64,000 nt of DNA, from contig NC_053150.1 in the NCBI RefSeq assembly GCF_016808335.1, positions 24,758,538-24,822,537 of the forward strand, in the 5' to 3' direction. Within the stretch, counting starts at the first letter, position 1; every line of letters starts with the position of its first letter. The notes below the pieces were generated by a model. The model did no database searches. It was not told where the DNA came from and saw only the letters and a program-made list of their open reading frames with translations. A program made the translations under genes and the position numbers. Of this stretch, positions 10,630 through 21,704 are shown in pieces. The stretch comes from Panicum virgatum (Eukaryota > Streptophyta > Magnoliopsida > Poales > Poaceae).

Positions 10630-13600
10630 TGTAACACCCGGTTTATAAAAGAACATAAACCGAGCAATCATATACGTGCCAGGATCAAGTCACACGTATA
10701 TACAACAGAATGAACAGTATATCATAGCACATATCACGTAAAAAGATATAATAAAGCGAATACGAATGTTATTTATTACAATAATGACAAAATGTCTGAT
10801 ACAGCGGAAGCGAAGTACAAAATACGATAAAGCTCTCCGAAGCTGAAGCAGGGCGCCACAGGGACGTCGACTGGGAGACGAAGCACCTAGAAGTCCTCGT
10901 AGTCCTGGTAGCGCTGGACGAACTCCCTCGTCTCGGCAGGAACTGAGCAGCAGTAGCGTAGCCAAGAGGAAAAAGTAGAGAAGAGGCAAGAGTGAGTACA
11001 CAACTTGTACTCAACAAGTATAACACAATCTATGAGGCTCTAGGCTGGCTGACTCAACTGCATTAGCTTTTAAGTGTTGGCAAAATTTTATTAAAACTAT
11101 TTACTACGAGTTGATGAATTACCATTGACCCAGTTACATAGTAATTAATCAAGTTTAATCATATCACTAATGAGAAACCAAACCAAAACCAAGCCACCAA
11201 GGTAAACCCCGAGAAGCACCTCCCTCGTCGGAAGGAGATAACTTCACTAATCAAAAGGAGGATCTGGGCCGCTCATAACCGTGAGCACGGCTAGTATACC
11301 AGTTTTACACTCTGCAGAGGTTGCACATCTTTACCCACAAGTCGTGAGCTACGCCAGTTGTTCATCACACTTCCTTAGGTGAGATGGCCAGCGACTCACT
11401 ACGAGGCCTTTAAAAAGAATCTCGTTGGTAAGGCGTAACCGCGAGAGTTAGGTCGGCGACGATGGGGCCCACCTCCGGGGGTACAAGCACAGGAGCGCAA
11501 TCCAAGCACAGACCAAGCCGGAGGAGCAGGGACCATTGAAGCTTACTACTCTTGCCCCGCAGGTAAGTTACTCCAAACCAAAAAGATCTAATTATTACGC
11601 CAAGTCTATCCCATTCTAGCCTTGTGGTAGCGCTGTTGTCCCAGGTTGTCGCTCTATGAACCGGTCCTTATGGAGAGTGGCCAACCAAGCACTAAGCACC
11701 GTGCTGGCCCCCTAAACCATGTTTCTAAAAAAACATCTTTTAACGAGAAGTGAGCCACTCAAGCCACACAGAGTGCCACTCTCAGGATTAAATTCAAGTA
11801 AACCATTAATCAATTTAATTAAAAAGGACCAAGTGTGTTATAGCGCGGCACCTAGCACAACTAACCAAAATGCAACCCATGGATATATATAAAGGATATA
11901 AACTGGCTAGGAAATCCTTAAAGGCATACAGTATTAAAATGCAGTATGAAAATGTATTTAAAGTGATGGGTTGTTCATGTTACACTTGCCTTCCTCGTAC
12001 TGCTCTGGCTGCTGCTCAAAGTGCTCGGAAGATGGCTGCTCCGGGTACTGGTACTGGGGCTCCTCAGATGGATCAACGTCTACTCACGAACACATGGCCA
12101 AAACAATGCACAATAATAAGCATACAAGCAAACACTGACAAAAACTAAGAAACAGTACAACAATACATAAAAACAGCACACTAAACTACTCTAAAACTAT
12201 TCTACGCGTTACAATGATTCCGAGGATATAAAGAACGCTAAAATCGGAGCTAAAACGCATTTTCTAGGCCAAAAACAAGTCCTAGGGGCTTATTTGCAAA
12301 GAAAACAGAGTTCCAGGGGGGGTTTTCTGCAAAAAACCGAGGACTAAAACACAATTAAACTAAGTATCCAGGGGCTAATTCACAAAAACACTAGTTAGGG
12401 ACGGCGGGTTCTAATTCCAGGAAAAGCCAGGGGGTTATTTGAAAAGAAAAGGACCTGAACGCTATTATTTTTGAACGCGCTAGGACTGCGGGTTAATTTC
12501 GGCAAAACTGGGGGTCTCTTTAGAAAAAGAGCCCGGCCGAACCGTTACGTTTGAATCGGGGCCGCCGGATCTGGATCTGAGGGCCAAGATCTAAGGTAAC
12601 TCCAATCTAATCTCGTCCACAGGTTGCGGATCTGACGGCCGAGGGGGGTTTGGTGCGCGGGGGCGGCGGCGATAGGTCACCGGCGCAAGGGTCCGCGGCG
12701 GCGCTTCAGGGGATCTCGCCGGAGTTTGCCATACCGGCGATCCGGGGGGTCGGATTGGGTCGGGAAAACGCCGTGGGGCACGCCCGCCGCACGCGTAGTC
12801 CACCCAGCCACAAAGGGGACGGGATTGCGGTGCGGGGCGCCATGCGCGGCGGCGGCGGCGGCTCGGGGTGACGGACTTCGCCGGTGTAGGATGTTTGGCT
12901 CACGAGAGATGGCTACGGCTACTCTAACCCATCAAGAAGGGAGCGCGAGCGGAGAGGGTTCTCACCGAGCCTTGGGTTTAGTCAGAGTCGTCGCGCAGGG
13001 TGCTCGGCGGAGAAGACCGGCGGCGGATTTCGACCGGAGCTCGCGGGGAAGACTCTGCCGAGGTCGGGGTGGACGACAACTTGCTCGGGGAAGTTCCTGG
13101 CGTCGGGGTGGAGCTCGGGCGCAGCTCTAGGGGTGCACGAACCCGGCAGAGCGGCGGGACGGCGTCGCCGCGGCGGCGCAGGGGAACCAGCTCGGCGGAG
13201 CGAGCGGTGGCGGCGGGTTAGGGTTCGTTGGCGGCCAGGGCTTGGGGATGGGGTTCCCAGAGGGTCGTGGCGTGCTACTTATAGGGCAGCGGGGTGGGTC
13301 TAGGCGTGCGTGCCCGAGGGATGGCCGCGCGAAATCCCCGGCGGAGATGAGGCTCCGTTGCGAGCGGCGCGGGGAGGGAGGTGACGAGTCTGGCAAGTGG
13401 GGTCGGGCGCGCAGCGGGTGAGGCGGGGAGCGCGGGCGGGCCGGACGCGAGGCGGAGCGAAGCGGGCTGTGGGGGGTTGGCTCCACTGGGCTGAGGTGTG
13501 GGCCGTGCGGGGTGAGGGGGAGCGAGGGGGGACGCGGGCCCAGCTGGGAAAAGAAGAGGCCGCGGGCTGGGCTAAGGGTTTGGGCCGGACTGGGGAGAGA

Positions 13601-13876
13601 GGTGGGCTGCGGGTTGGGTTTTGTTTTGGGTTTTTCCTTTCTATTTCTACTACAAACAAAGTTTGAATTCAAATCAAAATTTGAATTCAAACCACACTCA
13701 AATAAAATTATGCACCAGCATGAATGCGACAAAAATTTAAACCTATGATAAATTTTAATTAATTAAGGAACAAGAATTAGATTAAATGCCAACTAAACAC
13801 AATAAACCTTAGAGAATTTAACTAAAGCCAAATTTAATTTATTAATAAATGCTGAAATTTAAATTAGGGTGTTACA
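10630..13876 (-). repeat. 3' LTR of A1
   Basis: 3247 bp, TGTAACACCC...GGGTGTTACA on the plus strand. TATA box (TATAAG, minus) at 13278-13283. Carries the LTR ORF: exon 1 candidate 12735-12903, exon 2 11990-12079, exon 3 10887-10942, all open as in the 5' LTR. It adjoins the PPT at 13877. Confidence 0.95.
10887..12903 (-). CDS. Candidate spliced ORF in the 3' LTR of A1
   Basis: Second copy of the ORF described at 19308-21324: exon 1 candidate 12903-12735, exon 2 12079-11990, exon 3 10942-10887, joined in the same phases and without stop codons. Substitutions relative to the 5' LTR copy are few (for example R for H in exon 1). Any product would need transcription from the 3' LTR or from another copy. 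Function unknown; expression not shown by sequence. Confidence 0.4.
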
Positions 13877-13878
13877 TA

Positions 13879-13912
13879 CCCTACCCCCTTAAAGAAATCT
13901 CGTCCCGAGATT
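13879..13912 (-). other. Polypurine tract and upstream hairpin of A1
   Basis: On the minus strand AAGGGGGTAGGG (13879-13890) ends 2 bp before the 3' LTR, the position where plus-strand DNA synthesis is primed. Just upstream lies AATCTCG-GGA-CGAGATT (13896-13912), a perfect 7-bp stem with a 3-nt loop that touches the pol stop codon (13912-13914). The same hairpin stands at this place in B1 and B2. Confidence 0.85.
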
Positions 13913-16836
13913 TAGCTGGGCTGGCTAGCAAAGAGATCTGGATAGGTCTTCTTCAACTCATCTTCTCGCTCCCAAGTGGCTTCTGCTTCACTGTGGTGAC
14001 TCCACTGAACTCTGCACATCTTGATGCGCTTGTTACGAGTAACCCTCTCTGATGTTTCCAGAATCTTCACCGGATGCTCAATATAAGTCAGATCCTCCTG
14101 GACATCGACTCCATCCAGGGGTGCCTGCTCCTCGGGTACTCGCAGACACCTCTTCAGCTGAGATATATGGAAGACATCATAAACTCCTGAGAGACTGAGA
14201 GGTAACTCCAGGCGATAAGCAACTTCGCCTTTCCGCTCTAGCACCTTGAATGGCCCCACATAACGAGGTGCTAACTTCCCTTTGACATTAAATCTGCGGA
14301 TTCCTCTCATCGGAGACACCTTCAGATACACATAATCACCGATACTGAAAGTCAGGTCTCTCCGCTTGCCATCAGCATAGCTCTTCTGTCTGCTCTGTGC
14401 AATCCTCAGATTTTCTCGCACAGCCTGAACCATCTGCTCTGCATCATCTATGATCTCAGGGCCAAAGAGCTGCTTCTCACCAATCTGATCCCAATAGAGA
14501 GGAGTCCTGCACTTTCTGCCATACAATGCCTCGAAGGGAGACTTCTTTAGACTAGCCTGATAGCTGTTGTTATATGATAACTCAGCAAATGACAGGCACT
14601 TATCCCAACTAGTGCCGTACTGAATGGCACAAGCTCTCAGCATATCCTCCAACACTTGGTTGGTTCTCTCTGTCTGCCCATCTGTCTGAGGGTGATAAGC
14701 CGTACTGAAACGCAGCTTCGTATCTAATTTGTCATGGAGCTGCTCCCAGAAACGAGAAGTGAACTGAGACCCTTTGTCAGATATAATCTTCTTCGGCACA
14801 CCATGCAAGCAGACAATCCGAGAGATGTACAACTCTGCAAGTCTAGCACCGGAGTAAGTAGTGTTCACTGGAATGAAGTGAGCAACCTTCGTCAGACGAT
14901 CCACTACTACCCAAATGGAGTTGTACCCTTTCTGAGTACGGGGCAATCCAACAATGAAGTCCATAGTGATTTCCTCCCATTTCCACTCTGGAATCTTCAA
15001 AGGCTGTAATAAACCTGCTGGCCTCTGATGCTCAGCCTTGACACGCTGACAGGTGTCACATATAGCCACATACTCTGCTACTGAACGCTTCATCCCATAC
15101 CACCAGAAACGTTCCTTCAGATCATAGTACATCTTCGTGCTGCCCGGATGAATAGAATAAGCTGTATCATGGGCCTCACTCAGAATCAACTTCCGAAGAT
15201 CCTTCACATCTGGAACACAGATCCGGTTCTTGTACCACAAGGTACCCTGATCATCCTCTCTAAAATGAGGAGCCTTGCCCTTTCTGAGCAACTCACGAAT
15301 CTCCTGCAGCTTCTCGTCATCTTTCTGATGCTGCCTGATCTCTGACTCTAGAGTCGGTACTGCCTCAAATGCTGCACTGGAAGTATGATGCAAGAAGCCC
15401 AGACTCAACTGCTCGAACTCCTCGCATAACTCTGGAGGCATCTGGAAAGCCACGGCCATGTTGACATAACTTCTTCTGCTCAGAGCATCTGCTACAACAT
15501 TGGCCTTGCCAGGATGATAGTGAATCTCTAGATCATAATCCTTGACCAACTCTAGCCATCTTCTCTGCCGCATGTTCAGCTCATTCTGCGTGAAAATATA
15601 CTTGAGGCTCTTGTGATCAGTATAGATATCACAACGCTGCCCATACAAGTAGTGCCTCCAAATCTTCAGCGCATGCACAACTGCGGCTAACTCAAGATCA
15701 TGAGTAGGATAATTCAGCTCATGGCGACGTAGCTGCCGTGAAGCATAAGCTATCACTCTGCCCTCCTGCATCAGAACACACCCAAGACCATCCTTCGAAG
15801 CATCACAATATACCGTGAACCTCTTCGTCTGGTCTGGCAGAGTCAGGACTGGCGCCGTAGTCAACCTCTTCTTCATCTCATCAAAGGCCATCTGACGCTC
15901 ATCAGTCCATACAAAAGCCACATTCTTCTCCAGCAAAGAAGTCAAAGGCTTCGCGATCTTGGAGAAATTCTCAATGAACCTCCGATAATATCCAGCTAAG
16001 CCCAAGAAAGATCTGACTTCCTTCACTGTCTGCGGTGTCTCCCACTCGAGCACATCTTTCACCTTGCTCGGATCAACAGCAATGCCTCCCTGAGAGATAA
16101 CATGACCGAGGAATGGAACCTCGTCAATCCAGAACTCGCACTTGCTGAACTTGGCATACAGCTGATGCTCTCTCAATCTCTGCAACACGAGCCTCAAATG
16201 CTCCTCATGCTCTTCTTCTGTCTTGGAGAAGATCAGAATATCATCAATGAAAATCACCACGAAGACATCCAGATAATCCATGAAGACCATGTTCATCAGA
16301 TGCATGAAGTAAGCCGGGGCATTAGTCAGGCCGAAGGACATGACTGTATACTCATATAGCCCGTACTTGCAGGTGAATGCCGTCTTCGGAATATCCCCAG
16401 GACGGATCCTCAGCTGAAAATAACCCGAACGAAGATCAATCTTCGAGAATATACGAGCACCTCGAAGCAGATCGAAGAGATCCTCAATACGGGGCAGCGG
16501 ATGCTTGTTCTTGATAGTGACTGCATTCAGCTCCCGATAATCGACACACATCCTCTTCGAGCCATCCTTCTTATCTACCAGCAATAATGGAAAAGCCCAA
16601 GGAGAGAAGCTGCGACGGATATAGCCCTTGGCTAGCAACTCATCAATAGTCTTCTTAACTTCTTCATGCTCTATAGGCGCCATACGGTAGGGCCGCTTTG
16701 CAATAGGAGCTGTGCCAGGCAAGAGATCAATACAAAACTCAATGGCGCGTTCAGGCGGCATACCTGGCAGATCATCCGGAAAGACATCCGGGAATTCAGA
16801 CACCACGCGAATACCGTCCGTGGGTCTAGCCTCCAT
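13912..16836 (-). CDS. pol: pol of A1: RT, RNase H, integrase, chromodomain
   Basis: 974 codons open from the ATG after a TAG; in a working copy it would be the continuation of gag-protease (same frame). [31 protein letters not shown] and the catalytic FIDD at 16240-16251. RNase [18 protein letters not shown] and [13 protein letters not shown], ending [10 protein letters not shown]. Integrase: HHCC region ([22 protein letters not shown]), catalytic Asp in [11 protein letters not shown], Asp in IISDKGSQF, Glu in [10 protein letters not shown], then the GPY-type region ([19 protein letters not shown]). The C-terminus ([20 protein letters not shown]) is a chromodomain, which in chromoviruses targets insertion to heterochromatin. 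No frameshift or stop inside; catalytic residues intact. Confidence 0.95.
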   Translation of the reverse strand: MEARPTDGIRVVSEFPDVFPDDLPGMPPERAIEFCIDLLPGTAPIAKRPYRMAPIEHEEVKKTIDELLAKGYIRRSFSPWAFPLLLVDKKDGSKRMCVDYRELNAVTIKNKHPLPRIEDLFDLLRGARIFSKIDLRSGYFQLRIRPGDIPKTAFTCKYGLYEYTVMSFGLTNAPAYFMHLMNMVFMDYLDVFVVIFIDDILIFSKTEEEHEEHLRLVLQRLREHQLYAKFSKCEFWIDEVPFLGHVISQGGIAVDPSKVKDVLEWETPQTVKEVRSFLGLAGYYRRFIENFSKIAKPLTSLLEKNVAFVWTDERQMAFDEMKKRLTTAPVLTLPDQTKRFTVYCDASKDGLGCVLMQEGRVIAYASRQLRRHELNYPTHDLELAAVVHALKIWRHYLYGQRCDIYTDHKSLKYIFTQNELNMRQRRWLELVKDYDLEIHYHPGKANVVADALSRRSYVNMAVAFQMPPELCEEFEQLSLGFLHHTSSAAFEAVPTLESEIRQHQKDDEKLQEIRELLRKGKAPHFREDDQGTLWYKNRICVPDVKDLRKLILSEAHDTAYSIHPGSTKMYYDLKERFWWYGMKRSVAEYVAICDTCQRVKAEHQRPAGLLQPLKIPEWKWEEITMDFIVGLPRTQKGYNSIWVVVDRLTKVAHFIPVNTTYSGARLAELYISRIVCLHGVPKKIISDKGSQFTSRFWEQLHDKLDTKLRFSTAYHPQTDGQTERTNQVLEDMLRACAIQYGTSWDKCLSFAELSYNNSYQASLKKSPFEALYGRKCRTPLYWDQIGEKQLFGPEIIDDAEQMVQAVRENLRIAQSRQKSYADGKRRDLTFSIGDYVYLKVSPMRGIRRFNVKGKLAPRYVGPFKVLERKGEVAYRLELPLSLSGVYDVFHISQLKRCLRVPEEQAPLDGVDVQEDLTYIEHPVKILETSERVTRNKRIKMCRVQWSHHSEAEATWEREDELKKTYPDLFASQPS

Positions 16837-18479
16837 CTAATGAAGAAATCCAGAAGGCTCTACTGCACTGATAACAACCTCTTGGCCACTGGAAGCTGAT
16901 AACAAGACTGTCCGCTGAGCACAATCTATCCGAACTCCCCACTTGGCCAGAGTCTCCATTCCCAGAATGACATCAATGCCCTTGGTGTCTAGCACCATCA
17001 GATCAGTACAGAACTCTACTCCCCTCAAAGAAACACTGACTCTCGGGCAGTAAGTATGAGACCTCAACTGTCCTCCCGGTGAAGATACTAACAGGCACCT
17101 CTTTAATGTGCTAGTATGAATACCATGATGCTCGACAAAAGCCTGAGTAATGAAGGAATGCGTAGCACCAGTATCAAAAAGCACTGTAGCTGGATATGAA
17201 TTAACCATGAACGTACCAATAACCACGTTGGGAGCCTCAGCCGCTGACTCGGCCGTCACGTGGTTCACCCTGCCCTGTGCTGGCGCCCTGGGTTGAGCTG
17301 GGCGCCCCTGCTGTCCCGCCTGCGCCTTCCGGGGGCAAGCGTTGGCGTAGTGCCCCGGCTGGCCGCAGTGAAAGCAGGTGCGAGGAGGTCCCTGAGCCTG
17401 CTGTCCGGTAGGAGCTGCCGGACGTGGAGCCTGCAGTGCCGGTGGAGCTGGTGGAGCAGCACGAGCCGGAGGTGCCGGTAACCTCGGGCCCTGACCTGCC
17501 TGCTGTCGAGGCGGGTACTGCTGCGGTGGCCTCTGCTGGTACTGCTGAGGAGGTCGGTACTGCTGCTGGTACGGCTGAGGCTGCTGGAGTCGTGGACGAG
17601 TGTTGCTGCCGGAAGCAACGGGGACAACCTTCCTCTTCTTGTCCTCCATCTCCAAGTGCTTACGCTCAGTGTTGAGCGCACTATCAACCAGATGGTTGAA
17701 GTCGTCGAAGCGGAGGTTGAGCAGCGCGTACTGGAGGTAGTCCTCAAGACCCTCCATGAAGTGCTCCTGCTTCTTGCGGTCATCCGCAACCTCGGCAGGG
17801 GCGTAGCGAGCCAGCTGAAGAAAGCGATCACGATACTCCGTGACCGACATAGTCCCCTGAATTCACAAAGACAGATAGACATCGGAAGATTAACTCAAGA
17901 TTCATCAGGATAGAACAAGGGGCATTTGCTCAAAAGAAACCGCTGAATGATTATACTTAAGATTACCTGCTTCAGTGCAAGGAACTCCTTCTGCTTCATC
18001 TTCATAACGCCCGCGGGGACGTTGTGGCTGCGGAAACGCTCCCTGAACTGGAGCCAAGTGAGAGCCTCGCGGTCGTGAACTGGGTGGGACTCCCACCAGT
18101 CCAAAGCTGCCCCTCGCAGCTGTCCTGCTGCGTACAAGACGCGCTCACGGTCATCGCACTGGGCGATGTCCAGCTGACGCTCCACTGCACGGAGCCAGTC
18201 GTCAGCCTGAAGAGGGTCGGACGTGTGAGAGAACGTCGGCGGGTGACCCCTCAGGAACTCAGCACGTCTGTCGCGAGGCTGCGGCGGTGGAGGAGGCGGA
18301 GGCTGAGTGTGAGCGTGCTGAAGAGCCTGAACAGTGTTGTTCAGGGTAGCCATCATCTGCATCTGGAGCTGGAAGTACTGCTCCGGAGTCAAAGGCGGCG
18401 GCATCGGGATCCCAGTACCCTAGTTGTTCTGACCCTGCTGCTGGCCAGAACCGGAACCGGTGCTCCTGGTGTTCACCAT
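16837..18479 (-). CDS. gag: gag-protease of A1, two exons, two TAG codons
   Basis: Best start is the ATG at 18479 (MVNTRSTGSG; MVNTR is a usual chromovirus gag start). Exon 1 is 18479-17967, exon 2 begins 17856. Across the intron the protein reads FLALKQ|GTMSVTEYRD, matching family B's [16 protein letters not shown] without an intron. Gag core: WWESHPVHDREALTW, RFRSHNVPAGVMK. A Gln/Pro-rich stretch precedes the zinc knuckle CFHCGQPGHYANAC (about 17336-17376). Protease active site: VLFDTGATHSF. Two TAG codons interrupt it, codon 20 (18422-18420) and the last triplet (16839-16837, in FLH-stop-MEARPT); element A2 has CAG at both. Otherwise in frame with pol. Confidence 0.88.
17857..17966 (-). 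other. Intron inside gag of A1
   Basis: 110 bp on the minus strand, donor AAGCAG|GTAATCTT, acceptor TTGTGAATTCAG|GGGAC, phase 0. It contains stops and shifts the frame if retained; removing it restores the gag alignment. A2 has an intron at the same site with a diverged body (59669-59781). Confidence 0.85.
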
Positions 18480-19035
18480 CTGATTTGAACAAAAGATTTC
18501 ACGAGTAAGGATATTGCAAGAATAAACTCAGATGGATATGATAACTCTTTGCAGAAAAAGACTCAGCCATGATAAAGTAGACAGGATAGAGTTGACTGTT
18601 TTACCCCCCAACGATCTAACTCATTTCATTAATTAGTTAACTTTAACATCTGAGTGATTTTCTTTAAACAAATCTAAACTACTAAGCTATGCAATCAGTC
18701 AAAAATCCAAATCAAACATGTAGCATAATAACAAGCAGACAATTTTCACAACTTAGCCGAGTTTAGCAATAGACTCGACTAACACAACGCGTCGCAGAAC
18801 GTGCTATCGTATTATTATAAAAAGGTCACCTAGCTATGCTCATGGTGGTCAGATGACTGATTCAGGCCAAAATCTACGAAACTATTCTTCAGAGAGAGAA
18901 ATCAAGGCAAGAAGGGTAAAAAGTCAAAGAAGTCAAGGGGTATAATAGTAAAATAGTTTCAGCAGACAAGGATTGGTGAGAAGAAGTCCTAAAACTCGAC
19001 CAGTTCTATCTAGGCTTCGTCCTACAGTCGATATG

Positions 19036-19050
19036 GCTCTGATACCACTC
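19036..19050 (-). other. Primer binding site of A1 (tRNA-iMet type)
   Basis: Minus strand GAGTGGTATCAGAGC, with TGGTATCAGAGCC (ending at 19034-19035) complementary to the 3' end of plant initiator tRNA-Met, immediately after the LTR end at 19051. Confidence 0.93.
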
Positions 19051-19307
19051 TGTAACACCCGGTTTATAAAAGAACATAAACCGAGCAATCATATACGTGC
19101 CAGGATCAAGTCACACGTATATACAACAGAATGAACAGTATATCATAGCACATATCACGTAAAAAGATATAATAAAGCGAATACGAATGTTATTTATTAC
19201 AATAATGACAAAATGTCTGATACAGCGGAAGCGAAGTACAAAATACGATAAAGCTCTCCGAAGCTGAAGCAGGGCGCCACAGGGACGTCGACTGGGAGAC
19301 GAAGCAC

Positions 19308-21324
19308 CTAGAAGTCCTCGTAGTCCTGGTAGCGCTGGACGAACTCCCTCGTCTCGGCAGGAACTGAGCAGCAGTAGCGTAGCCAAGAGGAAAAAGTAGA
19401 GAAGAGGCAAGAGTGAGTACACAACTTGTACTCAACAAGTATAACACAATCTATGAGGCTCTAGGCTGGCTGACTCAACTGCATTAGCTTTTAAGTGTTG
19501 GCAAAATTTTATTAAAACTATTTACTACGAGTTGATGAATTACCATTGACCCAGTTACATAGTAATTAATCAAGTTTAATCATATCACTAATGAGAAACC
19601 AAACCAAAACCAAGCCACCAAGGTAAACCCCGAGAAGCACCTCCCTCGTCGGAAGGAGATAACTTCACTAATCAAAAGGAGGATCTGGGCCGCTCATAAC
19701 CGTGAGCACGGCTAGTATACCAGTTTTACACTCTGCAGAGGTTGCACATCTTTACCCACAAGTCGTGAGCTACGCCAGTTGTTCATCACACTTCCTTAGG
19801 TGAGATGGCCAGCGACTCACTACGAGGCCTTTAAAAAGAATCTCGTTGGTAAGGCGTAACCGCGAGAGTTAGGTCGGCGACGATGGGGCCCACCTCCGGG
19901 GGTACAAGCACAGGAGCGCAATCCAAGCACAGACCAAGCCGGAGGAGCAGGGACCATTGAAGCTTACTACTCTTGCCCCGCAGGTAAGTTACTCCAAACC
20001 AAAAAGATCTAATTATTACGCCAAGTCTATCCCATTCTAGCCTTGTGGTAGCGCTGTTGTCCCAGGTTGTCGCTCTATGAACCGGTCCTTATGGAGAGTG
20101 GCCAACCAAGCACTAAGCACCGTGCTGGCCCCCTAAACCATGTTTCTAAAAAAACATCTTTTAACGAGAAGTGAGCCACTCAAGCCACACAGAGTGCCAC
20201 TCTCAGGATTAAATTCAAGTAAACCATTAATCAATTTAATTAAAAAGGACCAAGTGTGTTATAGCGCGGCACCTAGCACAACTAACCAAAATGCAACCCA
20301 TGGATATATATAAAGGATATAAACTGGCTAGGAAATCCTTAAAGGCATACAGTATTAAAATGCAGTATGAAAATGTATTTAAAGTGATGGGTTGTTCATG
20401 TTACACTTGCCTTCCTCGTACTGCTCTGGCTGCTGCTCAAAGTGCTCGGAAGACGGCTGCTCCGGGTACTGGTACTGGGGCTCCTCAGATGGATCAACGT
20501 CTACTCACGAACACATGGCCAAAACAATGCACAATAATAAGCATACAAGCAAACACTGACAAAAACTAAGAAACAGTACAACAATACATAAAAACAGCAC
20601 ACTAAACTACTCTAAAACTATTCTACGCGTTACAACGATTCCGAGGATATAAAGAACGCTTAAATCGGAGCTAAAACGCATTTTCTAGGCCAAAAACAAG
20701 TCCTAGGGGCTTATTTGCAAAGAAAACAGAGTTCCAGGGGGGGTTTTCTGCAAAAAACCGAGGACTAAAACACAATTAAACTAAGGATCCAGGGGCTAAT
20801 TCGCAAAAACACTAGTTAGGGACGGCGGGTTCTAATTCCAGGAAAAGCCAGGGGGTTATTTGAAAAGAAAAGGACCTGAACGCTATTATTTTTGAACGCG
20901 CTAGGACTGCGGGTTAATTTCGGCAAAACTGGGGGTCTCTTTAGAAAAAGAGCCCGGCCGAACCGTTACGTTTGAATCGGGGCCGCCGGATCTGGATCTG
21001 AGGGCCAAGATCTAAGGTAACTCCAATCTAATCTCGTCCACAGGTTGCGGATCTGACGGCCGAGGGGGGTTTGGTGCGCGGGGGCGGCGGCGATAGGTCA
21101 CCGGCGCAAGGGTCCGCGGCGGCACTTCAGGGGATCTCGCCGGAGTTTGCCATACCGGCGATCCGGGGGGTCGGATTGGGTCGGGAAAACGCCGTGGGGC
21201 ACGCCCGCCGCACGCGTAGTCCACCCAGCCACAAAGGGGACGGGATTGCGGTGCGGGGCGCCATGCGCGGCGGCGGCGGCGGCTCGGGGTGATGGACTTC
21301 GCCGGTGTAGGATGTTTGGCTCAC
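19308..21324 (-). CDS. Candidate spliced small ORF in the 5' LTR of A1
   Basis: Three parts on the minus strand: exon 1 candidate 21324-21156 (starts MSQTSYTGEV, donor ATCGCCG|GTATGG), exon 2 20500-20411 (acceptor GTGAGTAG|ACGTTG; acidic and Gln-rich, SEEPQYQYPEQPSSEHFEQQ), exon 3 19363-19308 (REFVQRYQDYEDF-stop). Donor of exon 2 is GAGGAAG|GCAAGTG, the consensus of GC-AG introns; acceptor is CTGCTGCTCAG|TTCCTG. Both junctions are phase 1, total 315 nt (104 residues). Exons 2 and 3 recur with the same phase and stop in S1, S2 and A2, and a similar arrangement occurs in family B. Exon 1 is weakly supported because it is not clearly conserved. No domain recognised; an acidic nuclear or regulatory role would be a guess. 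Confidence 0.5.
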
Positions 21325-21698
21325 GAGAGATGGCTACGGCTACTCTAACCCATCAAGAAGGGAGCGCGAGCGGAGAGGGTTCTCACCGAGCCTTGGGTTT
21401 AGTCAGAGTCGTCGCGCAGGGTGCTCGGCGGAGAAGACCGGCGGCGGATTTCGACCGGAGCTCGCGGGGAAGACTCTGCCGAGGTCGGGGTGGACGACAA
21501 CTTGCTCGGGGAAGTTCCTGGCGTCGGGGTGGAGCTCGGGCGCAGCTCCAGGGGTGCACGAACCCGGCAGAGCGGTGGGACGGCGTCGCCGCGGCGGCGC
21601 AGGGGAACCAGCGCGGCGGAGCGAGCGGTGGCGGCGGGTTAGGGTTCGTTGGCGGCCAGGGCTTGGGGATGGGGTTCCCAGAGGGTCGTGGCGTGCTA

Positions 21699-21704
21699 CT
21701 TATA
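21699..21704 (-). promoter_or_regulatory. TATA box of the A1 5' LTR
   Basis: TATAAG on the minus strand within CCCTATAAGTAGCACG, followed by a GC-rich leader; transcription would start near 21670. S2 has the weaker TACAAATAG at the same place (about 43581-43590). Confidence 0.65.

Noticed and set aside
11870..12148. 92-codon plus-strand ORF (MQPMDIYKGY...) repeated in most family A LTRs
   Set aside because: It is antisense to the element and overlaps exon 2 of the LTR ORF; length changes and stops fit the minus-strand frame better.
19111..19422. 103-codon minus-strand ORF in the family A LTR end (MYSLLPLLYF...)
   Set aside because: It is another frame over exon 3; across copies its sequence changes frame, while the QRYQDYEDF-stop frame is constant.
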